Shown: positions 7,121 to 14,764 of the stretch, in pieces | How the letters are laid out: each line of letters begins with the position of its first letter | How positions within the stretch are numbered: the stretch's first letter is position 1 | Assembly (NCBI GenBank): GCA_019416865.1 | Contig: DXWL01000031.1 | Span: 1-23,696, forward strand | DNA: 23,696 nucleotides | DNA from: Fusobacterium sp. | Lineage (GTDB): Bacteria > Fusobacteriota > Fusobacteriia > Fusobacteriales > Fusobacteriaceae | Reading direction: 5' to 3' | Position numbers and translations under genes: made by a program | The notes under the pieces: generated by a model | Database searches by the model: none | What the model was told of the DNA's origin: nothing | What the model saw: the letters and a program-made list of their open reading frames with translations, nothing else

Positions 7121-7951
7121 TTATTTAGCTTTATTTTTGATTATAAAACGGCAGAAAATATTAACAGCAAGAATCACAACAAGAAGAACAAATGCTGTTC
7201 CATATGCCATTTCATAAGATATTCCCTGTGTCAGAAGAGTATACAGATGGTATGAAAGAGTCATTGAAGGTTTTGTAATGTCAAAAGATACAGGAGAATT
7301 TATTACTGTCATACAGAACATTACAGGGGCAGTTGCACCAATAGCATAGCTGTATCCCAAAAGAACAGCTGAAATAATATATTCTTTGGCTGAAGGAACT
7401 GCAATTTTAAAAATAGTATATATTTTTGAAACACCTAAAGAATATGAGGCATTTATAATATTTTTGTTTACTTCTCTAAGTGATTTTTCTATTCTTATTT
7501 CCATAACAGGAAAAATCATTACAGCTAAAGTAAGAGCTCCTGAAATAACTGAACGCCCCAGTCCCAAATACAAAGTAAACATAGTATATCCAAAAAGACC
7601 TGTTACAATTGAGGGAATTCCTCCGATACATTTTATTACTGAATGGATAAATTGAATTCTTTTAATATTTTTTTCATAAAAAACAAGATAGATACTTGTA
7701 CATAAACTAAAGATTCCAGCAAAGATACAGGCAAGTCCTGTAGAAAGAAAGCTTCCAATTATGGCTGGAGCAATACCTCCCTCTTTTCCTAAAATGATTC
7801 CCTTTGGAACATCTGTAAGAAATTTAAAACTTATAGCCTTATATCCTTTAAAAAATATATATCCAAAAATAAATATTACAGTAAAGATGACAAATATTCC
7901 GCTTATATATGCCCACAGCTTTATAAAAAAATCTTTTTTTCTTATATTCAT
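7121..7951 (-). CDS. pstA: Phosphate ABC transporter permease PstA
   Basis: One of two membrane subunits forming the phosphate channel. The 276 aa protein begins with a short basic stretch (MNIRKKDFF), then a first membrane segment at about 11-34, followed by further hydrophobic segments. The inner part carries the cytoplasmic coupling region of ABC permeases, seen as SLREVNKNIINASYSLGVSK, in which LGVS is the typical EAA-loop core. GGIPSIVTGLFGY resembles the conserved PstA/PstC loop. Its ATG overlaps the pstC stop as ATGA, indicating coupled translation, and pstB follows after 4 bases. It is told from PstC by order and by pairing with the longer permease upstream. Confidence 0.93.
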   Translation of the reverse strand: MNIRKKDFFIKLWAYISGIFVIFTVIFIFGYIFFKGYKAISFKFLTDVPKGIILGKEGGIAPAIIGSFLSTGLACIFAGIFSLCTSIYLVFYEKNIKRIQFIHSVIKCIGGIPSIVTGLFGYTMFTLYLGLGRSVISGALTLAVMIFPVMEIRIEKSLREVNKNIINASYSLGVSKIYTIFKIAVPSAKEYIISAVLLGYSYAIGATAPVMFCMTVINSPVSFDITKPSMTLSYHLYTLLTQGISYEMAYGTAFVLLVVILAVNIFCRFIIKNKAK

Positions 7952-8823
7952 CTCTCATCACCAATAAATTTTTTTCTGAAAAAGTTTATAAAAATATTAA
8001 TTACAAGAATCATAATCATAAGCACAAGCCCTGAAGCAAAAAGAGCATTATAGTGAAGCCCTCCAACTTCAACCATTCCCATTTCAAGAGCAATAAGAGA
8101 TGAGATAGTTTGAGCCTTTCCTAAAAGATGAGGAAAGATAGGAGCATTTCCGATTACCATCATAACAGCCATAGTTTCTCCCAAAGCCCTTCCTAAAGCA
8201 AGTATAAGAGCTATAAATATACTTTTTATGGAAGCTGGAAGAATAAGTTCACTTATCATATACCATTTTGAAACTCCCAAAGCTTTTGAGGAATTTTCAT
8301 ATCTCTTTTTTATACTGCTCATAGTTTCTTCACAGGTATCAATCATAAAAGGGAGAATCATAATACTTAAAAGAATCCCTCCAGAAAGCACACTTTCTCC
8401 TGAAGCTCTTCCAAGTTTTTCAAAGAATTTTACAATAATAACAAGCCCCATAAATCCATATATAACAGAGGGAATACCTGCCAAAATATCAATGTATGGT
8501 TTTATAATATTTTTTATTTTTTCTGAAAGAACACATGAGAGAAAAATACTGCACCCTACAGCTATAGGAAGAGCAATAAGAGTTCCAGTAAAAGCTACAT
8601 ATATAGTAGCAGTAATTATATTATACATCCCCATTGTGGGATTTGTTTCAGAATAGGGACGCCATCTTTTTCCAAAAATAAAATCAGAAAGGGAAACCTC
8701 TTTAAAGAGAGGAAAACTTTCTTTAAAAATAAAAAATATTATAAAAGACAGCAGTGCAAAAGACAAAAAAGTTACTGCTGTAATAAAAAAGAAAAAAAGT
8801 TTATCAGATTTTTTCCAAAACAT
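7948..8823 (-). CDS. pstC: Phosphate ABC transporter permease PstC
   Basis: The other membrane subunit of the Pst importer, 291 aa with about six hydrophobic segments. The first spans about 11-34. A periplasmic stretch with FIFGKRWRPYSETNPTMGMY is typical of PstC. AGIPSVIYGFMGL and the EAA-like loop containing KRYENSSKALGVSKW mark the permease family. AGGAGGG lies 9 bases before the ATG. A long palindromic element fills the 90-base gap between pstS and this gene and may lower readthrough from pstS. The stop overlaps the pstA start by four bases. Confidence 0.94.
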   Translation of the reverse strand: MFWKKSDKLFFFFITAVTFLSFALLSFIIFFIFKESFPLFKEVSLSDFIFGKRWRPYSETNPTMGMYNIITATIYVAFTGTLIALPIAVGCSIFLSCVLSEKIKNIIKPYIDILAGIPSVIYGFMGLVIIVKFFEKLGRASGESVLSGGILLSIMILPFMIDTCEETMSSIKKRYENSSKALGVSKWYMISELILPASIKSIFIALILALGRALGETMAVMMVIGNAPIFPHLLGKAQTISSLIALEMGMVEVGGLHYNALFASGLVLMIMILVINIFINFFRKKFIGDER

Positions 8824-8841
8824 TATTTATATCCCTCCTAG

Positions 8842-8907
8842 AATAATTGTGAAAAATAAAATTCTCTAAGAAAAAATTTCTTTCGAGAATTTTACTTTTA
8901 CAATATT
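8842..8907. repeat. Long palindromic element between pstS and pstC
   Basis: Two arms of about 30 bases (8842-8873 and 8877-8907) are near-perfect inverted copies with only a few mismatches or single-base bulges. They meet at a short A-rich loop. The core pair is AAAATTCTC and GAGAATTTT, extended outward by AT-rich pairing to ATTGT/ACAAT. As RNA it would form a very long hairpin right after the pstS stop. Such structures between a binding protein and its permease genes often lower downstream expression or protect the upstream message. That role is inferred here. The right arm is nearly identical to positions 7-33. Confidence 0.8.
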
Positions 8908-8913
8908 ATATTT

Positions 8914-9789
8914 TTATTTTACTGGGATATATCCGCTGTCGCTTACAGCTTTCATACCTTTTTCAGAGAAAACATAATCAACAAATGCTTTTTCTTGTGG
9001 AGTAAGTTCTCCGCTCTTCATGAATAGAAGAGGTCTTTGAATTTTATAAGCTCCTGATAAAATATTTTCAACAGTAGGTGCAGCTCCATCTACAACAAAT
9101 GCAGTTATTTTATCTTTGTTTTGATTGTACATTCCAAAAGAAGCATATCCTATTGCATATTTGTTTTCAACGATTTTAGCAGCTAAAGCTCCCATAGAAG
9201 GTGCTTGGATAGCATCAGCTTTTACATCTGTATCTCCCATAACAGCTTTTTGGAATACCTCGTGAGCTCCTCCTCCTAAATCTCTTGTAACAACAATAAT
9301 TTCTTTTTTCTCAAGTCTGTTGTCCACATCGCTCCAGTATTTATATTCACCAGAGAATATTTTTTTAAGAGTTTCAGAAGTTATTTCTTTTTGATATTTT
9401 AAAATAGGGTTTTCACTGTTTACAGAAACTGTAAGAGCATCAGAAGCAACAACAAATTCTTTGTAGTCTTTAATTTTTGCTTTTTCGCTGTCTTTTACTT
9501 TTCTTGCAACCATACCAAAGTCGCTTACACCTTCAATAACGCTTTTAACCCCTGCTCCTGATCCCCCAGCAGAAACATAGATTGCTATATTCTTCTTAGG
9601 AAATTCAGGATTTACCTTGTCCCATGTAACATATCCTTCAATAAAGTCAGTAGAAATTTTAGAAATTACAGGAGCAAGTGATGATGAACCATTAAACATT
9701 ATCTGGGCTTTAAATTCCTCTGCACAAGATACGGCAGCAGTAAGAATAAATAAAGCTGAACAGAATAACATTTTCATAAGTTTTTTCAT
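8914..9789 (-). CDS. pstS: Phosphate ABC transporter substrate-binding protein PstS
   Basis: The periplasmic phosphate receptor that delivers phosphate to PstC-PstA. The 291 aa precursor has a signal peptide (basic start MKKLMKM, hydrophobic core to about residue 20). A plausible signal peptidase I site follows Ala23 in VSCA. Cys22 could instead suggest a lipoprotein, but Ala at -3 makes a poor lipobox. Phosphate-site regions are NGSSSLAPV (33-41), SAGGSGAGVKSVIEGVSDFG, and TRDLGGGAHEVF, which match PstS-type proteins. GGAGGG lies 6 bases before the ATG. It heads the operon behind a strong promoter at 9825-9852. No clear Pho box was recognised, and no pho two-component genes are nearby. Confidence 0.95.
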   Translation of the reverse strand: MKKLMKMLFCSALFILTAAVSCAEEFKAQIMFNGSSSLAPVISKISTDFIEGYVTWDKVNPEFPKKNIAIYVSAGGSGAGVKSVIEGVSDFGMVARKVKDSEKAKIKDYKEFVVASDALTVSVNSENPILKYQKEITSETLKKIFSGEYKYWSDVDNRLEKKEIIVVTRDLGGGAHEVFQKAVMGDTDVKADAIQAPSMGALAAKIVENKYAIGYASFGMYNQNKDKITAFVVDGAAPTVENILSGAYKIQRPLLFMKSGELTPQEKAFVDYVFSEKGMKAVSDSGYIPVK

Positions 9790-9824
9790 TTTCTTCCCTC
9801 CAAAATTTTTTAGTGTTAATTGAT

Positions 9825-9852
9825 ATTATATCACTGTATTATAAAAATTCAA
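9825..9852 (-). promoter_or_regulatory. Promoter of the pst operon
   Basis: On the minus strand TTGAAT (9852-9847) and TATAAT (9830-9825) are 16 bases apart, and the -10 is extended (TGATATAAT). This is close to a consensus sigma70 promoter, giving a leader of about 30 bases. A core promoter this good suggests that any phosphate control works by repression or lies outside what I can recognise. Confidence 0.65.
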
Positions 9853-9910
9853 TAAAATTTTTAATTTTTTTAATTGGAATAATTTATTTAAGGAATTTTA
9901 AGAAAGAATA

Positions 9911-9919
9911 TGATATAAT
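9911..9919 (+). promoter_or_regulatory. Extended -10 promoter of the cobUSCT operon
   Basis: TGATATAAT is a perfect extended -10 element about 39 bases before the cobU start. No good -35 is present. The leader would be only about 30 bases, too short for a cobalamin riboswitch, so B12 control through a riboswitch is not supported at this promoter. Confidence 0.5.
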
Positions 9920-9957
9920 TATTTTTAGGAAATATTATACTGGAAGGAGGCATTACT

Positions 9958-10518
9958 TTGGGTAAAATAATTTACATAACAGGGGGAGCAAGGAGCGGAA
10001 AAAGTTCTTTTGCAGAAGAGCTTATAAAAGAGAGATACAGCAGTAAAATATATCTTGCTACAGCTATCCCTTTTGATGATGAGATGAAAGACAGAATTGA
10101 AAAACATAAAAAACAGAGAGGTAAAAACTGGAAAACTATAGAAAACTATAAAAATATTGCTAAAATTTTAAAAAATCATATTGAGGGATATGATGTGATA
10201 CTTCTTGACTGTATTACAAATATGGTTACAAATCTTATGATTATGGAAGAAAAATATGATTGGGATAATATTACCATGAAAGAGGTTGATGCAGTGAGAG
10301 AAAAAATAACAGATGAGATAGAGTCTGTTATTGAGTTTGTAAAAGAAAATAATATTGATATGGTTGCTGTATCAAATGAAGTGGGACTGGGGCTTGTACC
10401 TTCAACTCCTCTTGGAAGACATTTCAGAGATATCGGCGGAAAAATAAATCAGATTATGGCACAGGCTTCAGATGAAGCATATCTTGTAGTGTCAGGTCTT
10501 AAAGTAAAATTAAAATAA
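9958..10518 (+). CDS. cobU: Adenosylcobinamide kinase / adenosylcobinamide-phosphate guanylyltransferase
   Basis: A bifunctional enzyme that phosphorylates adenosylcobinamide and then transfers GMP to give AdoCbi-GDP, the activated ring for nucleotide-loop assembly. The 186 aa length is normal. Walker A is GGARSGKSS (9-17). His50 in EKHKKQRG corresponds to the histidine guanylylated in Salmonella CobU. SNEVGLGLVPSTPLGRHFRD and the following GGKINQIMA are the C-terminal family motifs. The start is TTG at 9958, supported by GGAGG 7 bases upstream. It opens a four-gene set with cobS 21 bases downstream. The sequence shows salvage or late-pathway steps. Corrin ring synthesis genes are not present here. 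Confidence 0.96.
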   Translation: MGKIIYITGGARSGKSSFAEELIKERYSSKIYLATAIPFDDEMKDRIEKHKKQRGKNWKTIENYKNIAKILKNHIEGYDVILLDCITNMVTNLMIMEEKYDWDNITMKEVDAVREKITDEIESVIEFVKENNIDMVAVSNEVGLGLVPSTPLGRHFRDIGGKINQIMAQASDEAYLVVSGLKVKLK

Positions 10519-10539
10519 TTTTGGAGGTTTATATTAAAA

Positions 10540-11370
10540 ATGAAAGGCTTAATTCTGCTATTTAAATTTATGACAAGACTGCCTATCCCTGCAAATCCTG
10601 AATTTGATTCAAAAGAATTGGGAAAAAGCATGAGATTTTTTCCTGTTGTGGGAATTGTAATAGGACTTATACTTTATTTAACATACTTTATTGGAGCAAA
10701 ATTTATATTATCTTCATATCTTCTTGCAGCAATAGTTGTTACTGTTGAAGTTATTCTTACAGGAGGACTTCATCTTGACGGATTGGCTGATACTTTTGAT
10801 GGAATTTTCAGTTACAGAAGTAAACAGAAGATGCTTGAAATAATGAAAGATTCAAGATTGGGAACTAACGGAGGAATAGTTCTTATTCTTTATTTCATTT
10901 TAAAAATACTTTTAATAGCTGGAATCAGTGATATGAGTTTAGGGTTTATAGGAAATATGATGGGGGTAAAAAGTGCAGCAGGTGCAGTTATTTTAGTATC
11001 TCCTGTTCTTGCAAGAATTAACCCTGTTCTTAATTGCACAGTATCTCCTTATGCAAAAAGTTCAGGAAGTGCTAAAGATTTTGTAGATAATACAGATAAA
11101 GCAGGACTTATTATTGCTGCAGCAACAGCTCTTGTTTTCACAACAGTTGTGGGAGTGGGAATTTTAAAGGTATTAAACCCTCTTCACATAGTGAATATCA
11201 CAGCTGTAACAATGGTTTTAGGATTATATTTTGCAAAACTTATGGAGAAAAAAATAGGAGGAATAACAGGGGATACTTTAGGAGCTGTATTAGAGCTTTC
11301 AGAAATCTTAGTTCTTTTAGGATTCTATATATCTCTTGCTTCAGCACTGGGAAAACAGTTCTCAATATAA
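10540..11370 (+). CDS. cobS: Adenosylcobinamide-GDP ribazoletransferase (cobalamin synthase)
   Basis: The integral membrane enzyme that joins AdoCbi-GDP to alpha-ribazole (or its phosphate), forming the lower ligand loop of cobalamin. The 276 aa length is slightly above the common 250. Family motifs are TRLPIP near the start, GGLHLDGLADTFDG (about 84-97) with the acidic metal-binding residues, and KDSRLGTNG (about 107-115). Several hydrophobic segments follow. GGAGG lies 12 bases before the ATG, a long spacing with no better in-frame start. It sits between cobU and cobC, whose products supply its two substrates. Confidence 0.95.
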   Translation: MKGLILLFKFMTRLPIPANPEFDSKELGKSMRFFPVVGIVIGLILYLTYFIGAKFILSSYLLAAIVVTVEVILTGGLHLDGLADTFDGIFSYRSKQKMLEIMKDSRLGTNGGIVLILYFILKILLIAGISDMSLGFIGNMMGVKSAAGAVILVSPVLARINPVLNCTVSPYAKSSGSAKDFVDNTDKAGLIIAAATALVFTTVVGVGILKVLNPLHIVNITAVTMVLGLYFAKLMEKKIGGITGDTLGAVLELSEILVLLGFYISLASALGKQFSI

Positions 11371-11396
11371 TCTGATACATTTTAAGGAGAGAATAT

Positions 11397-11996
11397 ATGG
11401 GAAAACTGATTTTAATTAGACATGGTCAGACAGATATGAACAAAGATGGAATCTATTACGGAAGAATGGATGTTCCTATAAATGATACAGGTTGGAAACA
11501 GGCAGAAAAAACTCGTGAAATTTTAAAAGAGTTTAATCTTGATTATGATAAAATATATTCAAGCACAATGAAAAGAGCAAAAGAAACAGCTCAGATTGTA
11601 AATTATAAAAATCTTGAAATTGAAGAATCTTCGCTTATAAGAGAGATGGATTTTGGAATTTTTGAAGGTCTTACATACGATGAGATAGTGAAAAAATATC
11701 CTGAAGAGATGAAGAAATGTGAGGCAGACTGGAGGACTTATTCATATGTAAATGGAGAAAATCCTATTATGCTTCAAAAAAGAGCTATTGAATTTGCAGA
11801 AAGTTTGGATAAAACTAAAAATAATTTGGTAGTTACTCACTGGGGAATTATCTGTACCCTTTTGAGCCATTATATTTCAGGAGGGATTGAGGGCTACTGG
11901 AAATTTAAAATAAGAAACGGGGGAGTTGCAGTCATTGAATTTGATGGAGATTTTCCCATGCTTACAGGATTTAATCTTGGAGGTACAGCAAGATGA
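11397..11996 (+). CDS. cobC: Histidine phosphatase, probable alpha-ribazole phosphatase CobC
   Basis: A phosphoglycerate-mutase-like histidine phosphatase of 199 aa. In this operon its likely substrate is alpha-ribazole 5'-phosphate (or cobalamin 5'-phosphate). The catalytic motif is LIRHG with His9. The second active-site histidine is His148 in VVTHWG, and Glu83 in REMDFGIFEG is the expected general acid. AAGGAG precedes the ATG by a normal distance. The stop overlaps the cobT start in ATGA, so translation is probably coupled. The fold alone covers many phosphatases; the CobC assignment rests on its place between cobS and cobT. Confidence 0.88.
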   Translation: MGKLILIRHGQTDMNKDGIYYGRMDVPINDTGWKQAEKTREILKEFNLDYDKIYSSTMKRAKETAQIVNYKNLEIEESSLIREMDFGIFEGLTYDEIVKKYPEEMKKCEADWRTYSYVNGENPIMLQKRAIEFAESLDKTKNNLVVTHWGIICTLLSHYISGGIEGYWKFKIRNGGVAVIEFDGDFPMLTGFNLGGTAR

Positions 11997-13051
11997 AAAG
12001 ATTAGAGGAAAGTTTAAAAGAGATAACAGTGCTTAATAAAAATTCCATTAATAAATGTCTTAAAGTGTGGAACGGAAAGATGAAACCTGAGGGAAGTCTT
12101 GGGCAGATGGAAAAAATAGTTATGAAACTTGCAGGAATATTTGAAGATTCCTTTGAGAACATAAAAACAAAAGGGTGTCATATTGTAGCTGCAGCTGATA
12201 ATGGGGTTATTGAAGAGGGAATATCTTCATGCCCTGAAGAATATACAAGGGTGGTATCAGAAGCAATGCTTAATGAAACAGCTGCTATTGGAATTATGTG
12301 TAAAACATTGGGAGTAGATCTTAAGGTAGTGGATGTAGGTATGAAAAATTCTATACCAAGAAGCTATGAAAATCTTTACAATATGAAGGTGATGAATGGA
12401 ACAGAAAACCTTTATAAAACTCCTGCTATGACAGTGGAACAAGCAGTAGAAGCTATTGAAAACGGTATTCTTATGATGGAAGAATTGGAAAGTGATTATG
12501 ATATATTTTCAAATGGTGAGATGGGAATAGGAAATACTACAACAAGTTCAGCTGTTTTATACTCTCTTACAAGATCAAGTATTGAAGAGGTTGTAGGAAG
12601 AGGAGGAGGGCTTTCTGACGAAAAGCTTTTGAAAAAAAGAAAGGTTATATTTGAAAGTTGTGTTAAGTATAATACATTTCAGCTGGATGTTTTGGAAGTT
12701 ATTGCCAGTGTAGGAGGGCTTGATATAGCCTTTCTTACAGGGCTTTATATAGGGGCTGCAAAATGCAGAAAACTTATTTTAGTTGATGGATTTATTTCAA
12801 GTGTAGCAGCACTTGCTGCGTGTAGATTGAATCCTCTTATAAAAGACTATCTTCTTATAACACATATGAGTGAAGAGCCAGGAATGAAAATAATTCTTAA
12901 AGAGTTGGGAGCAGAGCCTTTTCTTAATATGAATATGAGGCTCGGAGAAGGGACTGGAGCAGTTCTTGCTTATCCTATAATAAAATCAGCTTTAGAAGTA
13001 TATAAAAATATGAAAACACCTGAAGAAGTTTATAAGATGTTTTTTAATTGA
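11993..13051 (+). CDS. cobT: Nicotinate-nucleotide--dimethylbenzimidazole phosphoribosyltransferase
   Basis: Makes alpha-ribazole phosphate from nicotinate mononucleotide and a lower-ligand base, the first step of the branch that CobC and CobS complete. The 352 aa length is typical. Motifs are KPEGSLGQMEKI near the start, AADNGVIEEGISSCP, GEMGIGNTTTSSAVL, a glycine-rich GRGGGLSD, VDGFISSVAALAA, and RLGEGTGA with Glu319 matching the catalytic glutamate of the Salmonella enzyme. The four-base overlap with cobC and lack of any terminator fit one message with cobUSC. Which base it uses in this organism cannot be told from the sequence. Confidence 0.96.
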   Translation: MKRLEESLKEITVLNKNSINKCLKVWNGKMKPEGSLGQMEKIVMKLAGIFEDSFENIKTKGCHIVAAADNGVIEEGISSCPEEYTRVVSEAMLNETAAIGIMCKTLGVDLKVVDVGMKNSIPRSYENLYNMKVMNGTENLYKTPAMTVEQAVEAIENGILMMEELESDYDIFSNGEMGIGNTTTSSAVLYSLTRSSIEEVVGRGGGLSDEKLLKKRKVIFESCVKYNTFQLDVLEVIASVGGLDIAFLTGLYIGAAKCRKLILVDGFISSVAALAACRLNPLIKDYLLITHMSEEPGMKIILKELGAEPFLNMNMRLGEGTGAVLAYPIIKSALEVYKNMKTPEEVYKMFFN

Positions 13052-13086
13052 TAAAGAATTTCTTTTAATTTGCTTTGGAGGAAAAT

Positions 13087-13770
13087 ATGCAGAAGGAAAA
13101 AGATTATGCAGGGCATAGAGAAAGACTGAGAAAAAGATATATTGAAAAGGGGTATAAAAGTTTTCAGGATTATGAGGTGCTTGAATTTCTTCTGACTTTT
13201 GCAAGACCTAGAGTGGACACAAAGCCTGTTGCTAAAAAACTTTTAGAAAGATATGAAACTTTAGATGCAGTTTTTAAAGCTGATGTAGAAGAGCTGCAGA
13301 AAGTTTCAGGAGTGGGAGAGATAACAGGAATTTTTCTTAAATTTATAGGAGATATCGCAGCTTTTTCCTTTGAAGACAGAGCTAAAAAGCAGAGAGTTTC
13401 TATAAAAAATAAAAATGAACTTTTATTATATCTCCGTACAGATATAGGATATTCTAAGAATGAAGAATTTAAGGTCTTGTTTTTAAATTCAGCAAATGAG
13501 ATAATAGAAAATGAAAATCTCTTTACAGGGACAATAAATAAAAGTACTGTTTATCCAAGAAAAATTTTGGAAAGAGTTTTGTATCATAATGCAAGGGCTG
13601 TAGTTTTTGTACATAATCATCCCTCAGGAAATCCTGAACCTTCAAACAAAGATATTGAACTTACAAGAGAGATGAAAGAATTTTTTAGATTAGTGGATGT
13701 AACAGTCATAGATCATATAATAATAACGAGAGATTCATATTTCAGTTTTCTGGAAGAGGGAATTATTTGA
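13087..13770 (+). CDS. radC: RadC family protein (JAB/MPN-type)
   Basis: A 227 aa protein with an N-terminal helix-hairpin-helix region (VSGVGEITGIFLKF, about 74-87) and a C-terminal JAB/MPN metalloprotease-like domain. The metal motif is HNHPSGNPEPSNKD, with His176, His178 and Asp189 as ligands and Ser186 in place. The historical link of RadC to DNA repair is not firm, and the biochemical activity of the family is uncertain. I chose ATG at 13087 because GGAGG lies 5 bases upstream. A TTG at 13075 is part of the ribosome-binding site. It follows cobT after 35 bases with no terminator and precedes ricT, so it is probably on the same message. Confidence 0.93.
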   Translation: MQKEKDYAGHRERLRKRYIEKGYKSFQDYEVLEFLLTFARPRVDTKPVAKKLLERYETLDAVFKADVEELQKVSGVGEITGIFLKFIGDIAAFSFEDRAKKQRVSIKNKNELLLYLRTDIGYSKNEEFKVLFLNSANEIIENENLFTGTINKSTVYPRKILERVLYHNARAVVFVHNHPSGNPEPSNKDIELTREMKEFFRLVDVTVIDHIIITRDSYFSFLEEGII

Positions 13771-13794
13771 TATAAAGATATTTAAGGAGGAAAA

Positions 13795-14760
13795 ATGGTG
13801 CAAGAGATAAAAGATGTTGATAACAAACCTGAAGTTATTAACACTGAAGCAGAAACTCCAAAAGATGAAAAAAAAGAGGAACAGTTTTTCACTGTTCTGG
13901 GAGTTATGTTTGATATAACAAAAAAGAGATATTATTTTGAAGTAACAGATAAAAAAGAAGTATATAAAAAAGGGGACAGAGTTATTGTGGACACAATAAG
14001 AGGTCAGGAGATAGGTGTAGTTTATAACACTCCTATTACTCTTTCTGAAAAATATCTTGTTCTTCCATTAAAACCTGTAATTAAAAAAGCTTCAGAAGAG
14101 GAAATTGCAAAATATGAGCTTCTTAGAAAAGAGGCGGAAGAAGCACAGAAAGTTTGTAAGGAAAAGATTGCAAAACATAATTTGCCTATGAAGCTTGTAA
14201 ATACAGAATATACTTTTGATAAAACAAAACTTATTTTCTATTTTACAGCAGAGGGAAGAATAGACTTCAGAGAATTAGTAAAAGATCTTGCAAATATTTT
14301 TAAACTAAGAATAGAACTTAGACAGATAGGTGTAAGAGATGAAGCAAGAATTTTGGGAGATATAGGTGTATGCGGAAAAGAACTTTGCTGTCGTACATTT
14401 ATAAATAAATTTAATTCTGTATCAATAAAAATGGCAAGAGATCAAGGACTTGTAATCAATCCTTCTAAAATATCAGGTGTATGTGGAAGACTTCTTTGCT
14501 GTATAAATTATGAATATGCACAATATGAAGAGGCTCTTAAAAACTTCCCTGCAATAAATCAAAATGTAGGAACTGAAAAAGGAGAAGGAAAAGTAGTGAG
14601 CATCAGTCCGCTAAATGGATTCCTTTATGTTGATGTGCCACAACTTGGAATAACTAAGTTTGATATAGGAGAGATTAAGTTTAACAGAAAAGAAGCTAAA
14701 AAATTAAAGAGCGAAACAACAGAAGAGGAAAAAGCTCATAAAGATTTGGAAAAAGAGTAG
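13795..14760 (+). CDS. ricT: PSP1-domain protein, RicT/YaaT family
   Basis: A 321 aa cytoplasmic protein with the PSP1 C-terminal domain (about 100-190) and two cysteine clusters, Cys193/198/199 in GVCGKELCC and Cys230/235/236 in GVCGRLLCC. In Bacillus subtilis the RicT (YaaT) protein joins RicA and RicF in a complex with iron-sulfur clusters that influences RNA processing and development. That function is established there, not here. The N-terminal 30 residues are acidic and look disordered, as does the C-terminal tail. AAGGAGG precedes the ATG by 5 bases. The next gene resembles YabB, echoing the yaaT-yabA-yabB order of Bacillus, with yabA absent. Confidence 0.9.
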   Translation: MVQEIKDVDNKPEVINTEAETPKDEKKEEQFFTVLGVMFDITKKRYYFEVTDKKEVYKKGDRVIVDTIRGQEIGVVYNTPITLSEKYLVLPLKPVIKKASEEEIAKYELLRKEAEEAQKVCKEKIAKHNLPMKLVNTEYTFDKTKLIFYFTAEGRIDFRELVKDLANIFKLRIELRQIGVRDEARILGDIGVCGKELCCRTFINKFNSVSIKMARDQGLVINPSKISGVCGRLLCCINYEYAQYEEALKNFPAINQNVGTEKGEGKVVSISPLNGFLYVDVPQLGITKFDIGEIKFNRKEAKKLKSETTEEEKAHKDLEKE

Positions 14761-14764
14761 AAAT

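Noticed and set aside
9720..9735. PstS as a lipoprotein at Cys22
   Set aside because: The residues before the cysteine are Ala-Val-Ser, with Ala where Leu is expected at -3, and an SCA-type signal peptidase I site fits better. Not fully excluded.
9880..9957. Cobalamin riboswitch upstream of cobU
   Set aside because: The predicted leader is about 30 bases, and no B12-box-like sequence is visible between the pstS and cobU promoters. A cobalamin riboswitch needs roughly 200 structured bases.
13053..13070. Terminator between cobT and radC
   Set aside because: AAAGAATTTCTTT is a short AT palindrome with almost no loop, too weak to act as an intrinsic terminator.
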